Part shown: in pieces, positions 1 through 8,818 of the stretch
Position numbering within the stretch: the first letter of the stretch is position 1
Layout: every line of letters begins with the position of its first letter
Origin: Enteropsectra breve
Taxonomy: Eukaryota; Microsporidia
Assembly: GCA_024243835.1 (NCBI GenBank)
Contig: JALPMN010000596.1
Span: 1 to 27,231 of the forward strand
Length of the DNA stretch: 27,231 bases
Direction: 5' to 3'
Made by a program: the position numbers and the translations under genes
Notes under the pieces: generated by a model
Seen by the model: only the letters and a program-made list of their open reading frames with translations
Databases searched by the model: none
What the model was told of the DNA's origin: nothing

Positions 1-822
1 GTTTTTTTTTGGGGATTTTTAAAGTTGTAAATTTAAAAGTAAAAATAGAAGACAAATTTACTTCAATGGAAAGAGTGTCTGTGTATATTAATGCAGCATG
101 ATATACTCTATAATATAGTATGTCCATACCTCCTATAAATAAATAAAAGATGTGCAATCGTAAAATTTTAATAGTGCGCAACTTTTTTTTGGGGGTAGTG
201 TATATGTTTGTTTCCAAGCAGAAAGAATTGATCTTGTGCTCAGGTTTAGATTTTTTCAATCTATTAGACGTATATATTTAAAGAATAAATATTAGCTAAA
301 TGCAAATGAGTTCATATTCCTGATGCAAGTCAGAATTAAAGAAGAAAATTCAATCTTTCAGCAATTATTCATTAATATTTTAGGCATTAGCATCAACACA
401 AGTTCTGATTTTTGTTTTGTTTTTCCAATAAAGACTATAAACTATCTTTTAATTAAAAATTTCATGTTTTTATACTATTTTTCAAATCTGGCGGTTTGAT
501 GTTATTTAAAAGAAAGCCCGCTAAAAATTCTTAGTTGTTAAAACATTATTTCATTTGTTCAACAATTAAATTTTAGCTTAGATTATAAGAATTTTGTTAA
601 CCAGAGTTGCTAGATTTTTATAGGTAAAGATAAAAAAAGCTTAATATGCCATTATCTATTAAAACAAGCATTCAAAAAAATGACTTGAGTAAATCCACTT
701 CAATTCTATAACTGCTTATAAAGAGCATGAAATACCTAATAACAATTGTACTTCTAAAAATTGATACAGCCTTCCACACAGAATATAAATTTTCATTGCG
801 CAAGCTTTTATATACCATTTAC

Positions 823-854
823 ATCGGATTATAACCCGCGGGTTATAATCCGAT
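823..854. repeat. Perfect 32-nt palindrome
   Basis: Each arm is 16 nt, ATCGGATTATAACCCG, followed directly by its exact reverse complement with no spacer. The centre is a GC-rich CCCGCGGG block flanked by TTATAA. The symmetry stops at both ends. It could be two abutting transposon ends, a hairpin or cruciform, or a symmetric protein-binding site. No target-site duplication is evident beside it. Confidence 0.9.
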
Positions 855-857
855 ACT

Positions 858-1135
858 TACTGTAGTGTTTTTCATTTTAGATTCTTACAATCCGTTTGCA
901 TCTATAGAAACTGCCGTATTCGGGATGCGTTGTGGGTCCCCGGATCCCTTTCTTGAATAAACGGCGGTGTAAGAAGACGTAGATGATAACACAAGGTGGT
1001 TATTTAACAATTTTTAAAACTTCTAGAAGCTTTTAAATTAATTAAAGTTCTTGATTTGGACGACTGATGGGTCGAGGAGTAAGTCCTAAAGCTGGGCTTA
1101 AGATAGAAATACTTTGTTCCTGCAAAGACATCAAA
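858..1135. other. GC-richer non-coding patch, possible structured RNA
   Basis: From about 895 to 985 the GC content is near half, against roughly a quarter to a third in the surrounding spacer. The patch includes a GGGTCCCCGGATCCC segment, which can partly self-pair, and a TAAACGGCGG string. A second slightly GC-richer stretch lies near 1055-1105. No ORF fits. I compared it by eye with tRNA, 5S, U1, U2, U6 and SRP RNA signatures and found no convincing match. A diverged structural RNA such as RNase P or MRP RNA, or a decayed insertion, remains possible. Confidence 0.25.
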
Positions 1136-1410
1136 TAGAAACCATATTAATTTCGATCTAAAATAGATAAACAAAATCAGCATGTCAGATTATTTAAATT
1201 TGTACTTTGAAAAAACATATATTTAGAAAGAAGAGCGAATAATAGCATACAAGTAAATTAATTTACACTAAAACAACGAATTTTTAATGCGCTATAGTAT
1301 TATATCTATTATTTTCAAAGTATAAAAGCTCCTTTCCAATTTATTTACATTAGTTTCATTTCGTCCTTAGTATAAATCCTCCTATAGCTTCTCTATTTTA
1401 TTTTCTACTC

Positions 1411-1427
1411 TCAAAATTTTTACCCTT
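1411..1427 (+). promoter_or_regulatory. AAATTT + CCC start-proximal signal of the Nup155 gene
   Basis: The sequence reads AAAATTTTTACCCTT directly before the ATG at 1428. An AAATTT-like block followed by a CCC block next to the start codon is known in microsporidia. It supports this ATG and the microsporidian assignment. Confidence 0.6.
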
Positions 1428-4400
1428 ATGAGATACGACCATTTAGCTGAGGCACGTAAATATGCGGAAATGCTGCCCCCGAAAAGAAGTGAAATCTACG
1501 CCAATGGCAATTCCCTCTACAGCAACTACAAGACACTTGTGCTGAACCGAGAATACTCTGCACCTAGCGATGACTATCACAGGGTCGGAATAATTCCGCA
1601 GATAAATGTTGTTTGGCACTGCAGGTACGGAAAGCTCACGTTCTATAACTACGAGGCGAACTCAAGTGAGTCGGTCATGCAAATAAACTCGAACATCACG
1701 CATGTGGAGGTCTTTGTGCCTACCCCTGGAATCTTCAAGGCAACCATTGCGCAGTGTCTCCTCATAGTCACCGAGACGGAAGTAATGATATTTGCTGTTG
1801 ATCAAAAAACAATAATAGCTACAGATTTTCAGATTAAGCTTTATTCCAAGGTGAGTAAGGTTACAATCGCAAACGGCAGAATATTCTTGGGCTGCCACAA
1901 CGGTGTGACCTACGAGTTCCAGTACATAATGATGGATATCTTTGATTACAAATACTGCAGACTCTACAACCCCAATGGAATCATTACGTCCCTGGTGAAG
2001 GCTGTCAGGAAAAGAAATGCGCCCATAAAGTGTCTTGCTTCTGGCAGCTCGTATGTTGTGTCTTATGGCAAGGAAATTAATATTCTTTCGATCAAATCAA
2101 ACAGCATCCAGAATGTAAAGGCTATTTCTACAGACGAAACGTATGTCTCGATCCAAATAATCGAAGAAAATCCACTCTTTTTCTCCTGTCTCCACTCCAG
2201 CGGCAGAAGAGACTTCTACACACAGGATGGAATATTTTATACGAAAGAGGGAACGGCTATTTCAAAGAACAATCCGTTTGATTATCTCGGGCCAGCACCG
2301 GCAGCCCAGATGCCGCCGGCACCAGTCATGAGAAGAAGCATCAGAAACGAAGTGTACTGGGTCCAGCCGAAATACGAGCCGTATCAAGACTTCAACCAGC
2401 CAAAGTATCTTTCTACACCAGATGTATTAATTTCAATTCAGCCATCAGAGAAATCATCAAGATTTGTGGCCATTTCATTCAACGAAGATCAAGAAAAGAA
2501 TTTTTCTAAAACTAAGCCGATAGAAAACTTTGAGACAAACATTTTATATGACCAGATCAGGGAGGCCAAGATCCACAACAGCCAGCTGTTTATTGTTACG
2601 AAGGGCAAGCTCCTGATTTATGATATTTTGGACAGCAAAAAGTATTTACTCGGCTGCAAGATACAGGATATAGCGCTTATGTACAAAAACTATGGAGATA
2701 TTGAATTTATGATTATGTATTTTGAGCTGCTGATGGAGGGCGCGAGTGTTACGAAGCTTGAGGGATTCTGCAAAAATGAGTCTGTGAAAAAGCATGCACT
2801 GTATCTTTTTATCTACAAAATAATAAAATCGGTATACCACAAGAGCCTGTATGAACTGATTAAAAAGGAAAATGAAGATGCATATCATGATGTTGAGCGG
2901 TGGAATGACATCAAAAATGAAAGAAAGGTAATGGAGGCTGTTCTGCAGGTAAAGCGAACGAGCAATGAAATACCACCCGCAAACCTGAGCACAAGCGAGC
3001 TTGACTTAACGATATACAAGCTGAAAAACCTTAAAAACAGAATATTAAACACCCACGTAATTGTGGACAAGGAGATACTAAAGTTCATTGAGGATTTTAT
3101 TGAGACTGTTTACTATGGAAAGGTGCTTTTCGAGTACAAAATTGTTTTTGAAGAAAGCGTTGAAGACATTCTGATGCGGGAGAGCAATTTCAAGAATAGC
3201 ACGTTAAAAGCGCTTTTGAACTCTGTGTCGCTGAACCACAACATCTATCCAATTATGAAAATGATGAAAAACAAGTGCCCTGGGTATCTGCCGGCCGACC
3301 AGATCAACTATCAGCGGGGCCTTGAGCTGCTGAAGAAGGAGGAAGGCAACTATCTTTCTGAGGCCCTGGAGCTGTTCAAAGAAGGAAAGTTTGATTTGGA
3401 ACTGGTTTCCAAGTTTAATGCAATGGGATACTTCTATGGAAGTGTTACGCTGCTGAGAGCCAAGGCGCTGGAGAACAGAGATGCGTTTACTGGCAACCGA
3501 AGAAACGGGATGTCAAAAAGTGCCAATACAATTGGCTTTTATGAGGGGCTGGCGAGTGTTCTGAAGGACTCTGTGAGATGCAAGGCAGCTTTAGAGGAAG
3601 GCCTTAAAGACTCCAATGAGGAATTTTTATATCCCTTTTTCGAGGCGATTTTGAAAATAAAAGAATTTTCAAAGTGTGTCTGCTGCTCGAATGTTGATTT
3701 GGAGATGAATCTGCTTAAAACTGAAAATCCGCTTTTCTTGGGCTTTTTGCGCAGCAGCAGAAGCGATGAGGCATGCAACCTGCTCTGGAGATACCTGCTG
3801 TATCGCGGCAGAAAACGCGAGGCTGTAGAGGCAATCTTAAATTTATGTGAAAGGAATGATCTTGAGTTCAGCAAAAAGATAGGGCTTCTGGAGGTGGGCC
3901 TTGCTGCAGCTACCGTTACAACGGGAATTAAAAAGTCCGAGAATGAGGCACTGAATGAGCTCCATGCGCGCATTTCGCTGATGCTGAAGCTTGGACAAAT
4001 ACAGGAAGAGCTTATGGAGCGAAACAAGAGGTACAAAACCAGCCAGCTTTTGAACGCTGATAGCCTTTTCAACGACTATTGCGCAGATGCTCCTGATTTG
4101 GGCCTGAGGGTATTAGATGCCGTTAATTTCGAGGACAAAAAAGTCATTAGGGAGCTGTATCATCAGTACATGGAGGACAAGCCACTGGGTATTTGTCTTG
4201 AGTTTATGAAATCCATCAGAAACAAGGACTTGGAAATGGTGTTCACCATTCTTCTTGGCAAAATGGAGAAGCAGCACAATATCTGTGCATTGCTCCAAGA
4301 ATCTGGATTTAAGAGCAATGACATCATCACCTGTACCAAAAATGCAATACAAACTGGTGGAGATCCTGTTAAGAAGGGACAGCTGGTGCAGAGTCTTGAG

Positions 4401-4481
4401 GATTTTACGCATGAGAGAGCAACGGACTGCAGGGTTTATTGTGAACAGGCGTGTGGAATGAATTTTAATAAAAAAGTTTAA
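1428..4481 (+). CDS. NUP170: Nucleoporin Nup155/Nup170 family
   Basis: This 1017-residue protein matches the Nup155/Nup170 scaffold nucleoporin, a core part of the inner ring of the nuclear pore. The N-terminal part (about residues 20-400) is the beta-propeller: an early segment has the family's 'W..R..KLTFYNYE' strand, followed by 'VEVFVPTPGIFKATIAQCLLIVTETEVMIFAV', quoted here only as the region near residues 92-128. A Pro/Ala-rich linker lies near residues 290-305. The rest (about 430-1017) is alpha-helical with charged helices, as expected of the solenoid that contacts other inner-ring proteins. Yeast and human homologues are about 1400-1500 residues, so this is a compact version, usual for microsporidia. 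The ATG follows a CCCTT signal. It converges on ELP2, with 75 nt between the stop codons. The family call is fairly secure; the orthologue name is by analogy with yeast. Confidence 0.8.
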   Translation: MRYDHLAEARKYAEMLPPKRSEIYANGNSLYSNYKTLVLNREYSAPSDDYHRVGIIPQINVVWHCRYGKLTFYNYEANSSESVMQINSNITHVEVFVPTPGIFKATIAQCLLIVTETEVMIFAVDQKTIIATDFQIKLYSKVSKVTIANGRIFLGCHNGVTYEFQYIMMDIFDYKYCRLYNPNGIITSLVKAVRKRNAPIKCLASGSSYVVSYGKEINILSIKSNSIQNVKAISTDETYVSIQIIEENPLFFSCLHSSGRRDFYTQDGIFYTKEGTAISKNNPFDYLGPAPAAQMPPAPVMRRSIRNEVYWVQPKYEPYQDFNQPKYLSTPDVLISIQPSEKSSRFVAISFNEDQEKNFSKTKPIENFETNILYDQIREAKIHNSQLFIVTKGKLLIYDILDSKKYLLGCKIQDIALMYKNYGDIEFMIMYFELLMEGASVTKLEGFCKNESVKKHALYLFIYKIIKSVYHKSLYELIKKENEDAYHDVERWNDIKNERKVMEAVLQVKRTSNEIPPANLSTSELDLTIYKLKNLKNRILNTHVIVDKEILKFIEDFIETVYYGKVLFEYKIVFEESVEDILMRESNFKNSTLKALLNSVSLNHNIYPIMKMMKNKCPGYLPADQINYQRGLELLKKEEGNYLSEALELFKEGKFDLELVSKFNAMGYFYGSVTLLRAKALENRDAFTGNRRNGMSKSANTIGFYEGLASVLKDSVRCKAALEEGLKDSNEEFLYPFFEAILKIKEFSKCVCCSNVDLEMNLLKTENPLFLGFLRSSRSDEACNLLWRYLLYRGRKREAVEAILNLCERNDLEFSKKIGLLEVGLAAATVTTGIKKSENEALNELHARISLMLKLGQIQEELMERNKRYKTSQLLNADSLFNDYCADAPDLGLRVLDAVNFEDKKVIRELYHQYMEDKPLGICLEFMKSIRNKDLEMVFTILLGKMEKQHNICALLQESGFKSNDIITCTKNAIQTGGDPVKKGQLVQSLEDFTHERATDCRVYCEQACGMNFNKKV

Positions 4482-4556
4482 ATTAATGCATATATTTAAA
4501 ACATAATTTAAAAAAATACTTTTCAAGGCTATTTTTAATGAAAGTAGGACGATTGT

Positions 4557-6569
4557 TTATAGTGAAAACACACGTATCAGTCCGCATGCACTTCCCACTG
4601 CAAATTTGCTGCCTGCTTTATTAAAAGCAACAGAATTTATCTGTTTAGATGCAACTTTCAGGCTTTCCATCTTGTCTTCTCCAATATTCCACAAAATTAT
4701 TTCTCCACTGATGGTGCCGAGCACGATCTGATTATCACTTCTGGTGCTAAATGCCAGCGAGCGCACTTCACTGTCCACCTCTTTTGTGGCTATTATTTCA
4801 AGTGTCTCGTAGCTATAAACAATGATTTTGCTGTCTCTTGCACATGTTGCGAAGTATTTTGAATTTGAAGAAAAATCGCAATCCCAAATAGCCCTGGTAT
4901 GATCGGTTAAAATCTTATTCAAAGTTAACAATCCATTATCAATGTCATACAAACAAGCAGTTTTGTCTCTGCTGACTGTTAAGACTCGCCCACTGCATGC
5001 TGCGATCTTTTGTATTCCCAGCTCATGATCTGTCAAATATTGCTTTTTGTTTCCTTGATGGTCCCATACAAAAAGCCCTGCAAAATTCCTGCTCAGACTC
5101 TTGTTGCAGCTGAAAATAAGCTTTTGATTTACAGCGATATTTTTGATTTCAAAATAATGGCCATACAGCTTTTTCGTTTCCTTAAAAACATTTGAAGAAA
5201 GGCTGTTTTCAGAAAGGCGCTCTTCGTTGGGCTCGGCCACAATTTCATTTGTCAAATTCAGCTCGGCCATTATGGCAGTTGCTTCGTAGTTTTCAGCATT
5301 TTCTATTTCAAGCACTGTCTCTGAGTCTCCCTCATAAAGATCCTCAGCCTCCTCACAGTTTTTGAAGAAATTTTGTGTTCCCTCAAATATTCTTAGGATG
5401 GTTTCTTGTCCTGCTGAAATAAAGCATATTTTATCCCCGGGAATAAATTTTGCACTTGCAAGAGAATATCCGTGGGTCTGTGGTCTTCCGCACTCAAAGC
5501 CCTTGTAAAATATTCTTGCGGTCATATCAAGTGAGGACGAAAGCAGCATTTCATTTTCATTCCAATCCAGGTCTGTTACTTCGTCTTGGTGTCCGCTAGT
5601 GAAGTATTTGCTGCCGTAATATTCAGGTTCAGCATCCTCCTCCGCAGCATCGCCCAGTATATCGATGCCTCCTGTTCTGCTCTGGCCGTAGATCTCGTTT
5701 CCTCTTATCAGCACTCCCAGAAATGCGGATGTTCCTCCATAAATCATAATTGACTGGTAAACCTCTAGTTCTGAGCCTGGATTTTTATAGGCGCGCCAGA
5801 CCCTGATGGTTTTGTCTGAAGAAGCCGAATAAAGAATTGTTTTATCCCAGAAAAGGGCATTTACCCAATCGGCATGACCGTTTAGTGTTTGAATTAGGCT
5901 TAATTTGTGGCATTCTCCCACGCTTCAGACTTTTATGTTCGTGTCCAATGAGCACGTTGCCATTTTAGCTCTGCCGTCTATATAAGTTATTTTTATATCT
6001 GTTATGCCATTCGTGTGAGCCTCTATCTTTTCTAATAAGAGCACTTTTAACTCTTCATTAATATTATTTTCAATTTTGTATGAATAGAGAGACCCGACAC
6101 TGCTTCCAACGAACAGGATTTCATCTAAAATGTGCATGCTGCTGATCAAATACGGCATCTTATTTTCGGATACTTTCTCTGTTTGCAAATCGTAAACGAA
6201 AAGCTTGTTTAGAGATGAAAAAGCAAATAAGTTAGAGGTGAGGATCTTGCAGTGCTGAATGGTGGAATTCATTCTGATTATTTTTTGTATTCGATCATTT
6301 TCTATTAGATAGCCGTTTCCATCGACATCTGCAGCCAGTATTTGAGCGTCAAGAGAATCGATCGCATTTGCATTTGATTCGAGAAATATCACATTTTCGC
6401 ATTTGCTGCTCATTTTTACGATATTGGACTGTGAAAGATAGTAAATGTGCTCCCCGTGCACGCATATTGCATTTGCTTTGGCTGATACTCCGGCCTTTGT
6501 ATAAATCTCCTGCATATCGGTAAAATTTTGAAAATATTTTAGACAAATCCACTGGGAGTTGCGTGCCAT
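4557..6569 (-). CDS. ELP2: Elongator subunit ELP2, WD40 protein, interrupted by one in-frame TGA
   Basis: Read as one frame this locus encodes 670 positions of WD40 repeats and matches Elp2, the double-propeller subunit of the Elongator complex that modifies wobble uridines of cytosolic tRNAs. The second part carries features I associate with Elp2: 'LSLIQTLNGHADWVNAL', 'SASSDKTIRVW', 'SGHQDEVTDLDW', then 'PQTHGYSLASAKF' and 'GQETILRIFEGTQNFFKN'. The first part (codons 1-214) contains further propeller blades and ends in 'SLDTNIKV'. Codon 215 (5927-5925) is TGA and the frame then continues 'SVGECHKLSL...' with no other lesion. There is no ATG at the start of the downstream half (the first candidate is GTG), so two separate genes are unlikely. 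The stop sits where a WD repeat normally has its closing tryptophan (TGG). It may be a sequencing error, a recent pseudogene or readthrough. No CCC signal precedes the ATG at 6569. Confidence 0.75.
5925..5927 (-). other. In-frame TGA at a conserved WD-repeat tryptophan of ELP2
   Basis: The minus strand reads ATA AAA GTC TGA AGC GTG GGA. The preceding residues SLDTNIKV and the following SVGECHKL are both typical of a WD repeat end, so TGA replaces the expected TGG. Both flanking frames are open for hundreds of codons. Confidence 0.85.
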
Positions 6570-6748
6570 AAAACAATGTTTATTCTTTGGCTTATTAAAG
6601 TTAAAGTATCGAAATGTTGACGAAATATATCACTACATTTATATTGTATTTTTCAAATTGCTCGCGCATACCCATTGGTATGTTGTGAACAACACTTTCG
6701 AACTTTTTACAAGGTTTGATGTACCAGTTTATAGAGGCATTAAATTTC

Positions 6749-6828
6749 AATTAATAAAATAGAAATTCTCAACACATTTTAAAAATACAATTAATAAAAT
6801 ATAAACTCTCAACATATTTTAAAAATAC
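6749..6828. repeat. 40-bp direct tandem duplication
   Basis: Two adjacent 40-bp units begin at 6749 and 6789 and differ at about three positions. Each contains AATTAATAAAATA and TTTTAAAAATAC. They lie just downstream (3') of the shorter dUTPase-like gene, whose stop codon is at 6832. Confidence 0.8.
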
Positions 6829-6831
6829 AAT

Positions 6832-7206
6832 TTAGTTTTCAAGCACCAGTTCACTGTTATCAACCTTTGCGAACATCAGCTGGGCAATTCTCATACCCGC
6901 TGTGTATTCAAACTCATTATTGCTCGTGTTGTATATGTGAACAACAACCTCTTCGTTGTTCTTCACGTATGAAGGCTTTATTTCAAGGCCGTTCTTAAGG
7001 GCCAGTCCCGATCTTCCCATCAGGATTCCCAGAAATTCATAAGGAATGCTTAAGGAAAATCCAGTCTTGACAGACACAAGTGAATGTGGCGGAATAACAC
7101 CTGATTCAAGGCTGCACACATCGTATCCTGCAGCACCAGAAGAGTGCCGTTGTGGCACGCTTGCATTTATCTTAAGTCGCTTGAATGTCACGGAGGCTGG
7201 ATTCAT
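6832..7206 (-). CDS. dUTPase-like protein A, lacking motifs 3 and 5
   Basis: This 124-residue protein has the trimeric dUTPase fold signature. Motif 1 is AAGYD (25-29), motif 2 is GRSGLA (64-69) and motif 4 is RIAQLMF (106-112). Motif 3, normally an Ile-Asp-x-x-Tyr-x-Gly loop carrying the catalytic Asp and a base-stacking Tyr, is here EIKPSYVKN (75-83): the Tyr remains (Y80), but Lys stands where the Asp is expected and the loop is about four residues shorter. The glycine-rich C-terminal motif 5 (RGxxGFGSTG) is absent. The protein ends 12 residues after motif 4, and no remnant follows the stop. It lies just downstream of a second dUTPase-like gene on the same strand. Known dUTPases hydrolyse dUTP to dUMP and PPi. 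This copy alone should not work in the standard way. The start is supported by a TTTTACCCA signal. Confidence 0.8.
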   Translation of the reverse strand: MNPASVTFKRLKINASVPQRHSSGAAGYDVCSLESGVIPPHSLVSVKTGFSLSIPYEFLGILMGRSGLALKNGLEIKPSYVKNNEEVVVHIYNTSNNEFEYTAGMRIAQLMFAKVDNSELVLEN

Positions 7207-7219
7207 TGGGTAAAATTTT
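7207..7219 (-). promoter_or_regulatory. AAATTTTACCC signal of dUTPase-like A
   Basis: On the minus strand AAAATTTTACCCA abuts the ATG at 7206. It has the same arrangement as at the Nup155 and TyrRS-like genes. Confidence 0.6.
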
Positions 7220-7497
7220 AAACTAGATTTTTAGAAAATGATAAATATTAAAGAAGGAGCCTTCCGTTACATCTCTAAAAGAATAGTTCTTACTTTATAA
7301 AGAAATAAATATTGGTCATGTTATTAACCATCTCTTATCCCACAAGGAGTAGATTCTTTTCTCTTATCCTCTTGGGATGAAGGAGCTTCTAAGGCATTTT
7401 TATGTACAAAATAAACTATAGTATTCTGTCTATAAAGAGTTGATTCAAGCGAAAATAAAAATTATTGCTTTAAAACGTAGATTTTGCAATAAACATT

Positions 7498-7926
7498 TTA
7501 ATGAGAGAGGAGACCTGTGGATCCGTAGCCGTTTAGTCCTCTTTCAGTTTCATCCAATGAATCTGTAATTTCATACTCACCTCCGTATGTCTTCAATATC
7601 ATCATTCTTGAAAGAACGGAATTTGGATCAACCTCCACCTCATCCTTCTTGTGATTTATGACATGAAAGTTTATTTCCTGTCCAGTTCCTATAAAGTCCC
7701 TGCTTACCTCAATGTGGTTATTCTCGGGTGTTGATGGAACACCCATGAGCAAAACAAGCCTGTTCTGCAGCTTCTCGACGGTAATGCCAGACGGGAGCGT
7801 CTCATCCTCGCCAGCCTTGAAGGCCTTGTGGTAGATATTGTGCATGTCGTATCCAAACGAATCTCCGTGTACTTTCTGAGGCAGAATTGCTCTGTCCTTG
7901 GATTTTGTAATTTTAATGACACCCAT
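7498..7926 (-). CDS. dUTPase-like protein B, retaining motif 5
   Basis: I place the start at 7926 because that ATG is preceded directly by GACCCTA; an upstream in-frame ATG at 7998 would add 24 residues unlike the family. The protein is then 142 residues, close to the usual dUTPase length. Motif 1 is recognisable (SFGYD, 23-27). The C-terminal motif 5 is well kept (ETERGLNGYGSTG, 126-138). Motif 2 is lost: no RSxLA, with GVPSTPENN (62-70) in its place. Motif 3 is reduced to RDFIG (76-80), with Ser where the catalytic Asp belongs and Phe for Tyr. Motif 4 is SRMMILK instead of RxAQLxF. The losses are nearly complementary to those of protein A next door. It could be a partner subunit, a dUTP-binding regulator, or a decaying duplicate, although the frame is intact. 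Confidence 0.75.
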   Translation of the reverse strand: MGVIKITKSKDRAILPQKVHGDSFGYDMHNIYHKAFKAGEDETLPSGITVEKLQNRLVLLMGVPSTPENNHIEVSRDFIGTGQEINFHVINHKKDEVEVDPNSVLSRMMILKTYGGEYEITDSLDETERGLNGYGSTGLLSH

Positions 7927-7933
7927 TAGGGTC
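7927..7933 (-). promoter_or_regulatory. ACCCTA signal fixing the start of dUTPase-like B
   Basis: The minus strand reads GACCCTA immediately before the ATG at 7926, almost identical to the TACCCTA before the TyrRS-like gene. This favours 7926 over the upstream ATG at 7998. Confidence 0.55.
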
Positions 7934-7998
7934 ATTCTAAAGAAAAATATTTTTGAGAAAATTGATTTAAAATATTTTGTGAGAATGCAAACTGACAT

Positions 7999-8422
7999 AA
8001 ATTATATATGGCACGGATGATAGCCATAACATCCTCATTTCAATAGAAAAGCATCGAATATTTAGCTTAGAACGCTATGCTACTAATATCCAGAAAATTA
8101 TGTCGGATCTTGCATTCTTAAGAAATATTTTAAAATGATTTGGTTTTATGCAACGATTTATTATATTTAGTTGTGTATTATATAAGTAACTATAATTAAA
8201 TACCCATGTTTACCTCAAATTCTTACTTATTTTAAAATAAGCAAGAACTATAGAGCGAAAAGATATAAAACATATTGTTTTTATTTTAATATATTTAGCT
8301 ACAAATATAAAATATGGACACAAAATATTTTCAAATATAAACGCGGCCAAACTTATCCGCTCGTTAATTTGATAAAAGTACAATAAAAAGTAACAATAAA
8401 GTATTTAGTGCACACTGTATTC
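7999..8422. other. AT-rich spacer, nothing recognised
   Basis: No coding sequence, tRNA or clear repeat is seen. The stretch is dominated by A/T runs. Confidence 0.5.
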
Positions 8423-8608
8423 TTAATATCCTCTCTTTTGGCACTTATCAGCAGGTACTATGAAAATGTAATAAAATGACACTATCGAATATATAAACAT
8501 CATGAATGCAGCTATCATCACTAGCCTAAGAAACCGCACCCAAACATTAATGCGTTTCTTTTTTATATAGGCTTTATCTTGATCTATTAATATTCTGTAC
8601 TCCGTCAT
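8423..8608 (-). CDS. Small single-pass membrane protein candidate (61 residues)
   Basis: I do not recognise this protein. Residues 1-23 are polar and basic (an IKKKR cluster at 15-20). Residues 24-51 form one long hydrophobic segment rich in Val, Ile, Phe and Met, and ten hydrophilic residues follow. By the positive-inside rule the N-terminus would face the cytosol. The gap between its neighbours leaves room for a gene, and such short membrane proteins are often missed. There is no CCC signal at the ATG, and AT-rich DNA readily produces hydrophobic chance ORFs, so the call is tentative. Confidence 0.4.
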   Translation of the reverse strand: MTEYRILIDQDKAYIKKKRINVWVRFLRLVMIAAFMMFIYSIVSFYYIFIVPADKCQKRGY

Positions 8609-8818
8609 CTGTATAATTCAGAGTATTGGAATAAACAAATGCTAATATTTTGCCCATCTAAACCTGAAAACAATTTTTACAAAAAATCGTTTAGCTTACT
8701 CTTAAGTGATGTAAATGAAAGCTAATTTCATTACTCACTTAGAACTTATAGACTTGATTATTTGGTAAACAAGCTTTTTATGAGGGTACAAAAAATAAAT
8801 GCACATATAGTTTATTTT

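Larger units (their letters stand above)
1..1427. other. Left intergenic region without a supported gene
   Basis: No open reading frame here looks like a gene on either strand. The DNA is strongly AT-rich except around 895-1000. Two similar T-then-G runs occur (T10G4 near 2-15 and T8G5 near 183-195). The region contains a 32-nt palindrome (823-854) and a GC-richer patch, both listed separately. The last part (about 1310-1427) is the upstream region of the Nup155 gene. Confidence 0.6.

Noticed and set aside
853..862. ATACTTACTG looks like the 5' end of U1 snRNA.
   Set aside because: The following sequence shows no U1 stem-loop I or convincing Sm site, and part of the match lies inside the palindrome.
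961..975. TAAACGGCGGTGTAA resembles a conserved piece of large-subunit rRNA.
   Set aside because: Only about ten bases match and the flanks do not continue as rRNA, so it may be chance.
3539..4072. Long minus-strand open frame inside the Nup155 gene.
   Set aside because: It lies wholly antisense to a well-supported gene and its serine-rich translation is typical of a shadow frame.
7341..7382. Imperfect inverted repeat ATCCCACAAGGA / TCCTCTTGGGAT between the dUTPase-like genes.
   Set aside because: It has two mismatches in twelve and no supporting context; it may be chance.
7927..7998. N-terminal extension of dUTPase-like B from the ATG at 7998.
   Set aside because: The extra 24 residues do not fit the family, and the internal ATG carries the CCC signal.
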